This document shows, piece after piece, positions 39,119 to 50,147 of a stretch of DNA of 64,000 nt (positions are counted from its first letter, which is position 1; each line of letters begins with the position of its first letter). The notes beneath the pieces were generated by a model, which worked only from the letters and a program-made list of their open reading frames with translations, made no database searches and was not told where the DNA came from. This DNA comes from Rhodospirillales bacterium (GTDB taxonomy: Bacteria > Pseudomonadota > Gammaproteobacteria > Nevskiales > Nevskiaceae): positions 1 to 64,000 of the forward strand of contig CAJCJH010000019.1 in assembly GCA_903970615.1 (NCBI GenBank), read 5' to 3'. The position numbers and the translations under genes were made by a program.

Positions 39119-40561
39119 ATGACTTCTTCACTCGAAATTGCACAGCGCACCTTGCTCGCGCCGGCGTCGCTGGACGAATCCGGCATCGCGCGCGTGCTCG
39201 GCGGCCTGATGAAACCGGGCATCGACGCGGCAGATCTTTACTTCCAGCATTCGCTGTCTGAGAGCTGGTTCTTCGAGGATGGCATCGTCAAGAGCGGCAG
39301 CCATCATGCCGAACAGGGCGTTGGCGTGCGCGCGATGGCGGGTGAAAAACAGGGCTTTGCCTATTCGGATGATCTGGCGCTGCCGGCACTGACCGATGCA
39401 GCCGGTGCCGCCACCGCGATCGTGCGGCAGGGCCAGAGCGGCACGTTGGCGACGCGCCGCAGTTCGAGCGCGCCCGCGTTGTATCCATCGGCGAATCCGC
39501 TGGAGAGCCTGCCGGTCGAAAAGAAACTCGACTTGCTGCGCCGCGCCGATGCCGCCGCGCGTGCCGCGGATTCGCGTATCAAGCAGGTGATGGTGTCGCT
39601 CGCGGCGAGTCATGAAGTGATCATGGTTGCCGCGGCCGATGGCACGCTGGCGGCCGATGTGCGGCCGCTGGTGCGGATGAATGTCACCGTCATCGCCGAA
39701 GACAAGGGCCGCCGCGAGCAGGCCGGTAATGGCGGCGGCGGTCGTGGTGCTTACGCGGAATTTTTTGGCGGCGATGCGCCGGAGCGTTACGCGCGCGAAG
39801 CGGTGCGGCAAGCACTGGTGCTGCTCGAATCGGTCGCGGCACCCGCGGGCAACATGCCGGTAGTGCTCGGCCCCGGCTGGCCCGGCGTGCTGTTGCATGA
39901 AGCGGTCGGTCATGGATTGGAAGGCGATTTCAATCGCAAGGGCACGTCTGCTTACGCCGGCCGCATCGGCGAGAAAGTCGCAAGCCCGTTGTGTACGGTG
40001 GTCGACGACGGCACGCTGTACGGCCGTCGCGGTTCGCTCACGCTCGACGACGAAGGCACGCCAACACAATGCACTACGCTGATCGAAAACGGCATCCTGC
40101 GCGGCTACATCCAGGACAAGCTCAATGCGCGGCTGATGGGCATGCCGGCCACCGGCAACGGCCGCCGCGAATCTTTCGCGCATCTGCCGATGCCGCGCAT
40201 GACCAACACTTACCTGCTGGCCGGAGAATCCGATCCGGCCGATATTATCCGCTCGGTCGATAAAGGCATCTACGCGGTGAATTTCGGCGGCGGCCAGGTG
40301 GATATCACGTCCGGCAATTTCGTCTTCACCGCGACCGAGGCGTATCTGATCGAAGGCGGCAAAGTCACGCGGCCGGTGAAGGGCTTGACGCTGATCGGCA
40401 ACGGCCCCGAAGTGCTGTCACGCGTCAGCAGGGTCGGCAATGACCTGAAGCTCGACAGCGGCGTCGGCGTGTGCGGCAAGGAAGGCCAGAGCGTGCCGGT
40501 CGGCGTCGGTCAGCCGACCTTGAAGATCGATTCGCTGACGGTGGGCGGCACGCAGGCCTGA
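39119..40561 (+). CDS. tldD: Metalloprotease TldD
   Basis: TldD (480 aa) is the zinc-binding subunit of the TldD/TldE protease, which processes small modified peptides and some antitoxins. The metal-binding motif is [16 protein letters not shown] near residue 260. [26 protein letters not shown] near residue 390 and [10 protein letters not shown] are conserved. The partner gene tldE (pmbA) is not in the window, as it usually lies elsewhere. Confidence 0.95.
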   Translation: MTSSLEIAQRTLLAPASLDESGIARVLGGLMKPGIDAADLYFQHSLSESWFFEDGIVKSGSHHAEQGVGVRAMAGEKQGFAYSDDLALPALTDAAGAATAIVRQGQSGTLATRRSSSAPALYPSANPLESLPVEKKLDLLRRADAAARAADSRIKQVMVSLAASHEVIMVAAADGTLAADVRPLVRMNVTVIAEDKGRREQAGNGGGGRGAYAEFFGGDAPERYAREAVRQALVLLESVAAPAGNMPVVLGPGWPGVLLHEAVGHGLEGDFNRKGTSAYAGRIGEKVASPLCTVVDDGTLYGRRGSLTLDDEGTPTQCTTLIENGILRGYIQDKLNARLMGMPATGNGRRESFAHLPMPRMTNTYLLAGESDPADIIRSVDKGIYAVNFGGGQVDITSGNFVFTATEAYLIEGGKVTRPVKGLTLIGNGPEVLSRVSRVGNDLKLDSGVGVCGKEGQSVPVGVGQPTLKIDSLTVGGTQA

Positions 40562-40576
40562 AGCGTTTTTTCGCCG

Positions 40577-40978
40577 ATGAAGCGGGTCCTGCATCGCGGC
40601 AGTTGCTATTGCGAGCGCATCCGCTTCGAGGTCGAAGCGCCGGCAGTTATCGAAGCGCTCGACTGCAATTGCTCGATCTGCCGGATGACCGGCTTCCTGC
40701 ATCTGATCGTGCCGGCTGCGCGCTTTCGCCTGCTGCAAGGTGCGGAGTATTTAAGCGACTACAGGTTCAACACCGGCGTCGCCAGACATCGCTTCTGCAA
40801 AGTCTGCGGCGTCAAAGCGTTTTACATTCCGCGCTCGCATCCGGATGGTGTGGATGTGAATGTGCGCTGCCTCGATCGAGCGAATATCGAGTCGATGAAT
40901 ATCACGCCGTTCGATGACGCGCAGCGCAAAGCCAGCCCCGCGGCGATCGCACATCTTTCGCGCGATCCTTCAAACTAG
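40577..40978 (+). CDS. GFA/CENP-V-family zinc protein
   Basis: This 133-residue protein has the zinc-binding pattern of the GFA family: GSCYCERIRFEV at residues 8-19, CNCSICRMTG near residue 30 and FCKVCGVKAFYIPRSHPDGVDVNVRCLD near residue 73. The family name comes from glutathione-dependent formaldehyde-activating enzyme, but most members are not proven to do this. It follows tldD by 15 bases. The possible link with the fghA-frmA pair is only suggestive. Confidence 0.85.
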   Translation: MKRVLHRGSCYCERIRFEVEAPAVIEALDCNCSICRMTGFLHLIVPAARFRLLQGAEYLSDYRFNTGVARHRFCKVCGVKAFYIPRSHPDGVDVNVRCLDRANIESMNITPFDDAQRKASPAAIAHLSRDPSN

Positions 40979-41020
40979 GCCCGCCAAACCAGGCCCAGAG
41001 CTTCAACCGGAATTCACGCT

Positions 41021-41374
41021 ATGAACGATGTCGTCGTTATTCCACGCACCAGCACCACCGCAATCGTCAGCCTTATTTTCGGCATTCTGTCGTGGGTGAT
41101 CTTTCCGCTGCCGCTGGTTTGCGCGCTGGTTGCGGTGATCTGCGGCCATGTCGCGCGCGGCGAAATTGCACGTTCCGGCGGCACGCTGGATGGCAAGGGC
41201 GTGGCACTCGCCGGCCTGCTGCTGGGCTGGCTGCATGTTGCGGTATGGGCCTTCGTTTTTCTGTTTCTGATGTCGCTGCCGTTCGGCTTGTTCGGCCTTG
41301 CGCATGGCCTCTGGCAGTTCTTTTTGCAGCATGTTGGTCAGGCCGGCTGCGACAACTCTACCTTCCATCTTTAG
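41021..41374 (+). CDS. DUF4190-type small membrane protein
   Basis: This 117-residue protein has two or three hydrophobic segments (about residues 12-42, 61-88). AIVSLIFGILSWV and VAVICGHVARGEIARSGGTLDGKGVALAGLLLGW match the DUF4190 pattern. Function is unknown. It is followed closely by rsmD. Confidence 0.8.
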   Translation: MNDVVVIPRTSTTAIVSLIFGILSWVIFPLPLVCALVAVICGHVARGEIARSGGTLDGKGVALAGLLLGWLHVAVWAFVFLFLMSLPFGLFGLAHGLWQFFLQHVGQAGCDNSTFHL

Positions 41375-41383
41375 AGCATTTCG

Positions 41384-41983
41384 ATGAGCCACCGGCCGCT
41401 CGGCCGCTTGCGTGTGATCGGCGGCGAATGGCGCAGCCGTTTGATCGAATTCGATGCGGCCGATGGTGTGCGGCCGACGCCGGATCGCGTGCGGCAAACG
41501 CTGTTCGACTGGCTGAGCCCGATCATCGCCGGTGCTGCCTGCGTCGATCTATTTGCCGGTAGCGGTGCTCTCGGCTTCGAAGCCCTGTCGCGCGGCGCGG
41601 CGACGGCCTGCTTCGTCGAGACCGGGCTTGCGCAGACTCAGGCGATGCACGCGGCCGCGGCCAAGCTCGGCGCAACGTCGCGCGTCGAGATCGTCAACCG
41701 TGATGCGCTGGCGTGGCTGCGCAATACGCGCGCGCAGTTCGATATCGCCTTCGTCGATCCGCCTTACGCCGCCTGCTTGTGGCAGCCGGTGCTGCTGGCC
41801 TTGCAGCCGGTGCTGAAATCGAACAACCGCGTCTACGTGGAATGGCCGAAAGCGGTGACGCCGTTATGGCCGTCGGGCTGGCGGGTGTTGAAGGAAAAAA
41901 CCGCCGGTCAGGTAAGCTACGCGCTGGCGACTTACGAGGCGCCGGTTTCACAAGATCCATCGAATCCAGGGAATTCTGCATGA
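41384..41983 (+). CDS. rsmD: 16S rRNA (guanine(966)-N2)-methyltransferase
   Basis: RsmD (199 aa) methylates G966 of 16S rRNA. It begins RVIGGEWRSRLIEFDAADGVRPTPDRVRQTLFDWL (residues 8-42), contains the SAM motif VDLFAGSGALGFEALSRGA and the catalytic FVDPPYAA near residue 125. The stop overlaps the coaD start (ATGA), so the two are translationally coupled. Confidence 0.95.
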   Translation: MSHRPLGRLRVIGGEWRSRLIEFDAADGVRPTPDRVRQTLFDWLSPIIAGAACVDLFAGSGALGFEALSRGAATACFVETGLAQTQAMHAAAAKLGATSRVEIVNRDALAWLRNTRAQFDIAFVDPPYAACLWQPVLLALQPVLKSNNRVYVEWPKAVTPLWPSGWRVLKEKTAGQVSYALATYEAPVSQDPSNPGNSA

Positions 41984-42483
41984 CGATCACCGCGGCTTAC
42001 AGCGGCACTTTCGATCCGGTCACGCTCGGCCATAACGACATCATCCATCGCGCCGCGCGCATGTTCCCGAAGCTGATCGTCGCGGTCGGCTCCAACGTCG
42101 CCAAGCATCCGAAGTTCACGCTGGAAGAACGCTGCGAACTGATCCGCGCCTCGGTGGTCGATCTGAGCAATGTCAAGGTCGTCGGCTTCGATGGGCTGGT
42201 GGTGGATTTCGCGCGCGAGCATGGCGTCACCGTGCTGGTGCGCGGCGTGCGCACGGTCGGCGATGTCGATTACGAAAAGCAGATGGCGGTGATGAACCGC
42301 GATATGTATCCGCAGCTCGATACGGTGATGCTGGCGCCGTCGCCGGAATTCGCGCATCTGTCGTCGAGCCTGGTGCGCGAACTCACCAGCCTCGGCGCGC
42401 CGGTCGCCAAGCTGGTGCCGAAGCCGGTGGTGGCGGAACTGCTGCGGCGTTTCGGCCGGCCGGTAAGGAAGCCGCGGTCCTAA
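41980..42483 (+). CDS. coaD: Pantetheine-phosphate adenylyltransferase
   Basis: CoaD (167 aa) makes dephospho-CoA from 4'-phosphopantetheine and ATP. It has the nucleotidyltransferase motif SGTFDPVTLGHNDII at residues 8-22, VLVRGVRTVGDVDYE near residue 86 and the C-terminal SSSLVREL. The ATG at 41980 overlaps the rsmD stop; the longer in-frame extension upstream is not conserved. Confidence 0.96.
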   Translation: MTITAAYSGTFDPVTLGHNDIIHRAARMFPKLIVAVGSNVAKHPKFTLEERCELIRASVVDLSNVKVVGFDGLVVDFAREHGVTVLVRGVRTVGDVDYEKQMAVMNRDMYPQLDTVMLAPSPEFAHLSSSLVRELTSLGAPVAKLVPKPVVAELLRRFGRPVRKPRS

Positions 42484-44519
<2,036 letters not shown>

Positions 44520-44674
44520 AGAAAGGCTGGTACGTTTTCAATCGTTAAAAAATGCTGTGCGAACGAGCAGGCGTGTTCCCATCGGTGTGATCGTTCGATA
44601 AGACGCGCGGCTTGTCGCCAGGCATGACTCACGGCGGTGCTGATTTCGGCTGCGATGATTTTTCGATCGCCGGT

Positions 44675-45475
44675 TCATTCCTTTGCCAGCACCGGCAACG
44701 GCCCGAACTGCGCAATCACCGGTGCGTGATCCGAAGGTCTTTCGAGGCGCCGCGGCGCGAGATCGGCCACGCAGGAAACACAGGTTTCCGCGAGCTTTTG
44801 CGAGGCCAGGATGTGGTCGATCCTCAAGCCGAGATTGCGCCGGAAACCGGCCTGCCGATAGTCCCACCAGGTAAAGCTTTGCGGTGGTTGCTCGAAGCGG
44901 CGGAAGCAATCGCTTAAACCCAGATCGATCAGCGCAGCGAGTGCGGCGCGTTCGACATCGCTGCACAACACCTGGCCGGCCCAGGCTACGGGATCATGCA
45001 CGTCGGCATCGGCCGGGGCGATGTTGTAATCACCGACGACGGCGAGTTTCGGGTGCGCCGCCAGTTCGCTTTGCAGATACTCGCGCAGTGCGGCGAGCCA
45101 GCGCAGCTTGTAGGCGTACTTATCGCTGCCGACGCTTTGGCCGTTTGGCACGTAAACATTGATGACGCGCACCCCCAGCACCGTCGCCGCGATCACGCGT
45201 TTCTGTTCGTCGTCGAAGCCTGGAATACCCCTCGTCACATCGAGCAGCGGATGCGGCGAAATCAGCGCCACGCCGTTGTAGGTCTTCTGGCCGCTGTGCG
45301 CCCAGTTGAAACCGGCGGCAGCAAATTCCGCGGCTGGAAATTTATCGTCGGTGAGCTTGGTTTCCTGAATGCCGAGCACATCGATCGGCGCATCCGCAGC
45401 TTGGGCCAGCAGCCAGTCCTGAAGATGCGGCAAACGCACGCGCAATGAGTTGACGTTCCAGCTGGCGATTTTCAT
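44675..45475 (-). CDS. xthA: Exodeoxyribonuclease III (second copy)
   Basis: This is a second ExoIII/AP-endonuclease (266 aa). It has WNVNSLRVRLPHLQDWL at residues 6-22, LGIQETKLTDDKFP near residue 34, GDYNIAPADADVHDP near residue 150 and the final SDHAPVIAQF. Residues differ from the copy at 29151-29939, so these are old paralogues rather than a recent duplication. It is the last clear core gene before the accessory region. Confidence 0.94.
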   Translation of the reverse strand: MKIASWNVNSLRVRLPHLQDWLLAQAADAPIDVLGIQETKLTDDKFPAAEFAAAGFNWAHSGQKTYNGVALISPHPLLDVTRGIPGFDDEQKRVIAATVLGVRVINVYVPNGQSVGSDKYAYKLRWLAALREYLQSELAAHPKLAVVGDYNIAPADADVHDPVAWAGQVLCSDVERAALAALIDLGLSDCFRRFEQPPQSFTWWDYRQAGFRRNLGLRIDHILASQKLAETCVSCVADLAPRRLERPSDHAPVIAQFGPLPVLAKE

Positions 45476-45736
45476 TTATTAATTAAGTATTTGTTTTAAT
45501 GAAATAAAATTATATGTATTAGATCAGATACCCGAATAGATACCTGATTTATTGAGGTGCTTGCCTCATCGCAAACTCTCAGGTGAAAGAATAGGTTAGC
45601 TGCACGTTTGGCCCACTACTACTGCAGGCGTCCGCGGAAGGCATACATCTCTGACTCTGACGGCTTAAATTTGAATTCTGCGCACCCGACTCATATCGCT
45701 CTCGTCGTATCGGATAGTGTCGAATCCTTTGTATAG

Positions 45737-45779
45737 AAAACGCCTGCGATATCCGCGTGGATATCGCAGGCGTTTTTTT
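45737..45779. terminator. Large perfect hairpin, probable bidirectional terminator
   Basis: A perfect stem of about 17-18 bp centred on GCCTGCGATATCC / GGATATCGCAGGC is flanked by AAAA on the left and seven T on the right, so it can terminate in both directions. It lies in a region with no confident gene, so it is not clear which transcript it ends. Confidence 0.8.
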
Positions 45780-46662
45780 GTTTATACCCCCACATCGAAA
45801 TAGACCGACAAGTGAGACCGAACGGAAAGCATTGCTTTGCAATTGCTGTTTTCAGCTATTTCGCTTTCTCGATCTGACGGTGTGCGACGACGACTGTCCT
45901 TCCGCCTACAAGCCAATCACTCAGCCGCTCAAGAGCCTGACAAAACTGGAGTGCGGCGATGCGTTACCGGGCGTCAGCCCATCGCTGTAAGTTCATAGAG
46001 CAACTAAGTCGTCGGGCGAAGTCGGTCACTTTAGGATTCAGCTACCACAACTCCATGTATGTGCTTGGCCGAGCAAAGATGATGCAAGCGTCGTCAACTA
46101 GGGTGAATCGAATTATTGTCGATGAGCGCTGCACCGCCAATTCATTGGCGCCTCCATTTGTGGAATCTTCAGTCGATGACTCTGGTCGCAGCGCGCTGGT
46201 GACGCGATACTTCAGGAAGGCCGCTTGAACTTCAGATGAATGTAGCCTATTTTATTATGGCGGTTCATTCACTAAACCGTGTGGGTCAGATTCTAAGAAA
46301 CCCACCATCATTCGCGAAATATCGCCAATTTGAAGATCCGAAGCTGAGTTCTTCCTAAATTGGATAATCGCCCAATCGACGCGAGTTTTGATTTTTTCAA
46401 AACCAGCCGATATCGATAACGGTCCGGCAGAAATCCGACAGGGTTCCATCGCTGAGGCCGTCACCCTCTCCAGCTCCAGAATTGATGCCGCGCCTTGGCA
46501 GGGGCATCAACACATTGACGCGCTTTCGCAAGCTAAAGCCGCGATCAAACTGGGCGATCTCTTGTGAAATTTGGGCCTTTAATGGTCTGCGCATCGCCGC
46601 GTATGCGGCGCCGTTTACAGTGCGCGGGTGGCTGGGCAAGGTCGGCTACGTCGGAAAAATCG

Positions 46663-46698
46663 CCCGCTCTCTGGAGCGGGTTCTTATTTATTTTTTTT
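46663..46698 (+). terminator. Terminator-like hairpin just upstream of the AlpA-like gene
   Basis: A 7-bp stem CCCGCTC / GAGCGGG with a 4-base loop is followed by a T-rich run of about 18 bases. It ends only 11 bases before the AlpA-like start codon, so it may act as an attenuator or isolate the module from upstream transcription. Confidence 0.7.
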
Positions 46699-46708
46699 GG
46701 AGTTTCCG

Positions 46709-46945
46709 ATGGAAAGTTTTTCGCAAAACAACAGTAACCGCGGTCCCGCCTTGCGCCCGCGCCAGCAATGGATGCATATGGGCGTGAGTCGCTCAACCTA
46801 TTACGCAACGCGCAAATCAGATCCGCAGTTTCCGAAGCTGTTCAAACTTAACGAGCACGGCCGAGCAGTCTTCGCGTTCGAGGGCGATCTGAATGCGTAC
46901 CTGGAAATGAAAGCCGCAGAGCACGGCGGGGGAGTGAAAGCATGA
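46709..46945 (+). CDS. AlpA-like small DNA-binding regulator
   Basis: This 78-residue protein has an AlpA/excisionase-like layout: a short N-terminus, then WMHMGVSRSTYYATRKSDPQFPKLFKLNEHGRAVF, where a helix-turn-helix (about residues 22-34) is followed by a beta-wing, and a C-terminal helix. The ATG at 46709 has GGAG about 8 bases upstream. AlpA-type proteins switch on excision or early genes of satellites and prophages. Its stop overlaps the next gene (ATGA). Confidence 0.75.
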   Translation: MESFSQNNSNRGPALRPRQQWMHMGVSRSTYYATRKSDPQFPKLFKLNEHGRAVFAFEGDLNAYLEMKAAEHGGGVKA

Positions 46946-47214
46946 TTTCACAATCAAATTTCGGCCCTACTGCTGAATCGATCAACGCCGCGTTGGATGC
47001 GGCAAATCCCCACAAGAGACGTCAAATCGAGCAGAGATTCTCCGACAGCTACGTCTCGATAAAGGCCGCGATCGAACGAGGTGTAACTCGTAAAGAGATC
47101 CTCGCGATCTTGGCTTCGCAGGGGCTAAAGATGTGCTCGGCCAAGTTCAAAAAACTTATGGCCAACGAAGCAAGCCATCGCGGAGAAACCCAGGCACAGG
47201 AGGTGAACCCATGA
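46942..47214 (+). CDS. Small helical, probably DNA-binding protein of a mobile element
   Basis: This 90-residue protein is mostly helical. The middle part, AIERGVTRKEILAILASQGLKMCSAKFKKLM (residues 36-66), looks like a helix-turn-helix of the sort found in small plasmid and satellite proteins. Both ends overlap neighbours by four bases, so it belongs to the AlpA-DUF3987 operon. I cannot name the family with certainty. Confidence 0.6.
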   Translation: MISQSNFGPTAESINAALDAANPHKRRQIEQRFSDSYVSIKAAIERGVTRKEILAILASQGLKMCSAKFKKLMANEASHRGETQAQEVNP

Positions 47215-48656
47215 ACTTCCAGCGCTACTGGGTTCCAACATTCGTCGATGGAGGTCTGGCCAACTATTTTCCACAGAAGTTGCACGACGAGGTGAAAAGA
47301 ATCGCACGCATCACGCAGGCACCTTGGGATCTTGCTGCGGTATCAACGCTGTCAGCAATCTCAACTGTTTGTAGTCCGCTCATCAATGTGAAAAGTCCGA
47401 TGGGGAACGTCTGCTCTACTGGAACCTTTTTTCTGGTTTTCGCGGATTCTGGTGTTGGCAAGACTCGCGTCGATCACGAGTCTTCAACACCGACGTTGGA
47501 GGGGGACGATGCTTGTCTCCAGGAGTTTCCAGCCTTAATTGCCGCATTAGAAAGGGATCAGGCCATCTGGACAGCAACGCGAAAAGTACTGGAGAAAAAA
47601 TTGACCGACAGCATCAAGTCAAGCGGTTTGGATGTGGAGGCTCACAATGTCCTGAAGATGCACGACGATAAAAAGCCAAAACCGCCGCGCCTGTTGAAAA
47701 CCCACTGGAGCGTAAAATCAGTACCTGCGTTTTGGAAGGCGCTTGAACGTAGCGGCCAATGTATTGCATTGACGAGCGACGAAGGTGGCACAGTTATCGA
47801 CCGCGACTTTATCGAACTTATCCCTTATTTGTGCAAAGCCTGGGATGGTCGAGTCATGATGCCCGATTCCGCCAATCAGCAAAGCGTCGCGGTCAACGAT
47901 CCGCGAGTCACACTATCCATTCTAATTCAGCGCGGCGTCTGGCAGCGTTATCGGAAAAAGTATGGTGATATTTTGCGGGACAATGGCTTTCTTGCACGCT
48001 GCTTGGTGCTTCAGGTGAAATCCAACACAGGCTATCGCATTTTCGAGGATAGACGGCACCACCAGCCTGATCTGCTGGAGTTTCACGATCGAATGCGCGA
48101 ACTCATCAAGCTGAAATCTGATCGAGATCAGAAAGGACGCATCGTGCTTGAATTCGACGACTACGCGCGTATACGGTGGTTTAACTACGCGAATGAATTG
48201 GAGCAACTCACGCAACCTGGACAGTATTTGCACGATGCACCGGATGTCACACCGAAGGCGATGGAGAACATCACGCGCATCGCAGCGCAGCTCCATTTCT
48301 TCTCCGGCCAAGACGGTCTTATCACCGTCGAATCACTGGAACGTGCATATCTCATCGTCTGGCACTTCATACATCATTTCAAAGCAACCATCGCGATACC
48401 GAAGGATGTGTACGATGCGCAGGCGCTTGAGCGCTATCTGCATGAGCAGTTTGTTCTCTACCAGAAGATCTTCATTGAACAAACGTCAATCCTCCAGTGC
48501 GGTCCAGAATGTGTGCGTGAAGCGAAGGCCCTTCATGCGGCAGTCATACGCCTCGTTTCCGAGAACAAGATTACCGTTGTAATCGGGAAAAACCGCGCGC
48601 GACTGATCAATCTGAACTGCGGCTACTTCGCCAGCCTTCCTCGCTGGGCGGCGTAG
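47211..48656 (+). CDS. DUF3987-type helicase/primase-like ATPase of a mobile element
   Basis: This 481-residue protein matches the DUF3987 (YfjI-like) pattern seen in satellites and plasmids. A P-loop-like segment FADSGVGKTRVDH is at about residues 78-90, TSDEGGTVI near residue 185 fits the following Walker B-like position, and DPRVTLSILIQRGVW near residue 227 is also in character. The ATG at 47211 has an excellent ribosome site (AGGAGG about 7 bases before it) and overlaps the previous stop. Likely role: replication of the element. Function in this family is mostly predicted. Confidence 0.75.
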   Translation: MNFQRYWVPTFVDGGLANYFPQKLHDEVKRIARITQAPWDLAAVSTLSAISTVCSPLINVKSPMGNVCSTGTFFLVFADSGVGKTRVDHESSTPTLEGDDACLQEFPALIAALERDQAIWTATRKVLEKKLTDSIKSSGLDVEAHNVLKMHDDKKPKPPRLLKTHWSVKSVPAFWKALERSGQCIALTSDEGGTVIDRDFIELIPYLCKAWDGRVMMPDSANQQSVAVNDPRVTLSILIQRGVWQRYRKKYGDILRDNGFLARCLVLQVKSNTGYRIFEDRRHHQPDLLEFHDRMRELIKLKSDRDQKGRIVLEFDDYARIRWFNYANELEQLTQPGQYLHDAPDVTPKAMENITRIAAQLHFFSGQDGLITVESLERAYLIVWHFIHHFKATIAIPKDVYDAQALERYLHEQFVLYQKIFIEQTSILQCGPECVREAKALHAAVIRLVSENKITVVIGKNRARLINLNCGYFASLPRWAA

Positions 48657-48738
48657 ACCCACTCTCCCAGCTGGTGCCTCTCGGCCAGCTGGGAGCTTTG
48701 ATAGATTGCCTGGCGACGAGTTTCCGACTCTAGCGTTT

Positions 48739-48808
48739 AGTCCTGTAAGGACTACATGATTTTTGCCGCTATTCCTGCTAGCGACTAGCAGGAATAGCGG
48801 CATTTTTT
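48739..48808 (+). terminator. Double hairpin terminator after the DUF3987 gene
   Basis: A small hairpin (TAGTCC / GGACTA, 48739-48755) is followed by a perfect 18-bp stem with a 3-base loop (48764-48802) and six T. It lies about 80 bases after the DUF3987 stop. A four-T run before the stem's mirror image means it could also work on the minus strand. Confidence 0.88.
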
Positions 48809-49266
48809 ATTCATGCCTGTTATTCGGTCGTCTGCGTAATGGCCGGAACACTGTCTTCAATACAGTGAATTCGCTTTTCTCGCTTAGAAGATCCCACTTG
48901 AGACTGACCGTGTTCAACGGATTTTGCGGCATCACTGCTCGTCGCTATTCGTAAAGCATGCAACGTCACCACAATGAAAAAACCATATAACCGTATATCA
49001 GGTGAGAACACTTCACCCTCGACTTCTGCACCTATTGGTAAAAACTGCTATCGATTCCGGTACTTTTCACGATGAAACGATGTTGCTTCTTATGGAATAT
49101 ACAAATACATCCATGAGAACAACACGTATTCACTCTGAATGAATATTGGAATCAATTATCACAACGTAACGAAAGTGGTGATGAAAGCAGAAGTCGTGCA
49201 TAGAAAGCTGAAGTGATCTCTGGTTGATATCCAATCAACCACCACATTCACATCTGGGATAACGAC
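48809..49266 (+). other. AT-rich spacer upstream of the Gp2-like replication gene
   Basis: No gene is supported in this AT-rich stretch. A 7-bp hairpin GGTTGAT / ATCAACC with a 5-base loop (49222-49240) lies 27 bases before the Gp2-like start. It could be part of a replication origin or a regulatory leader; neither is shown. Confidence 0.4.
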
Positions 49267-49893
49267 ATGGATAGCAATGAACACAGCAATAAAAATCAGC
49301 ACACCGATCATCAACGGAGAAACCTCGCTCAGCAGAGAAGGTCGTCTAATAACTATGAGACAGCGATAGCTTTTGAAGAAGCGATGTTCGAATGGAGGTC
49401 ACGGCACTTGATTCTCGTTCTGACGCTGACATACAAAGACGATGTTCGTCCATTTATAACTTTCGAGGATATTCAGAGAGACCGCAATACGTTCTTCAAC
49501 AACGCACGCTGCAATAATCTTCTGCAAGCAATAAATGGATACATCTGGAGAATCGAGGAAGGCGGAGGCCTGGGCGGACTCCACTTGCACGTTGTGATTT
49601 TTTACGACGCCGCGAATCGCGCTGATATCTACATCGCACAGATGATTGGCGAGTATTGGTCGAACGTCGTGACACGGGGCCGAGGTGCATATTGGAACTC
49701 AAACGCAGACAAAGACAAGTTCATGCAAGGTCCATGGGGTGATGCAACAGGCCAGATCGACCGATACAATCACGCGAAGAGGGAATCGCTACGCACATAT
49801 CTCGGGCAATACATTGCCAAGGACGATCAACACGTCTCATCGCGGACGAATCCGCACTGGCGCACATTCGGCACCAGTCGGTTTCCGATCTGA
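49267..49893 (+). CDS. Inovirus Gp2 / YagK-YfjJ-like replication protein
   Basis: This 208-residue protein has the core of the YagK/YfjJ-Gp2 group, distant HUH-type rolling-circle initiators. The metal-binding strand GGLHLHVVIFYD is at about residues 98-109, preceded by INGYIWRIEEGGG, and a helix with YLGQYIAKDD near residue 180 gives a candidate catalytic tyrosine. Codon use differs from the core genome. It probably starts replication of the satellite-like element together with the DUF3987 protein. No coat or assembly genes of a filamentous phage are nearby. Confidence 0.75.
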   Translation: MDSNEHSNKNQHTDHQRRNLAQQRRSSNNYETAIAFEEAMFEWRSRHLILVLTLTYKDDVRPFITFEDIQRDRNTFFNNARCNNLLQAINGYIWRIEEGGGLGGLHLHVVIFYDAANRADIYIAQMIGEYWSNVVTRGRGAYWNSNADKDKFMQGPWGDATGQIDRYNHAKRESLRTYLGQYIAKDDQHVSSRTNPHWRTFGTSRFPI

Positions 49894-50147
49894 CAAGTCG
49901 ATAATCCTCTGAGATGCGCACATGCAGCTGCAGTGAGAACAGAAGGTAGAAGGCAAAAAATCTTTCATCGATTTCTTAGCTTGACCCATTTGGGTGGTGC
50001 TCTATCTTCTTCACGCGAACGCTCTGGTGATGACGCTGTTTGCGTTCAATCGTGATTTTAATGTTCGGCGCTTTGCGTCGGCAGGCTTTCGACTACGAAC
50101 GGCAGTTGAGGCGGGTTATAGTCGAACAAGACGGGCAGGTATCAGCC
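49894..50147. other. Spacer between the Gp2-like gene and the IS element
   Basis: About 250 bases without a supported gene. It ends in the 4-bp target duplication AGCC (50144-50147) of the IS1182-family element; the matching sequence continues at 51769. Confidence 0.45.

Larger units (their letters stand above)
45476..46708. other. AT-richer region with no confident gene; left border of accessory region
   Basis: Base composition drops sharply after xthA (AT runs at 45478-45520). Several short frames occur on both strands (for example minus 45579-45842, plus 45959-46228, minus 46255-46464), but none has a recognisable family or a clear ribosome site. The minus frame at 45579 ends NVQLTYSFT, which resembles the end of an outer-membrane beta-barrel; this may be chance. 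Two hairpins are listed separately. No tRNA or integrase was found here. Confidence 0.5.

Noticed and set aside
45579-45842. Minus-strand frame ending NVQLTYSFT, like the end of an outer-membrane beta-barrel.
   Set aside because: Only the last ten residues look barrel-like; the rest is not, and it runs through a terminator hairpin. Possibly a remnant, not supported as a gene.
45959-46228. 89-codon plus-strand frame in the AT-rich border region.
   Set aside because: No ribosome site, no family and no operon partner.
46397-46639. Minus-strand frame containing GAGEGD and a possible decayed tRNA nearby.
   Set aside because: No cloverleaf could be folded; the similarity to tRNA-antisense peptides is too weak.
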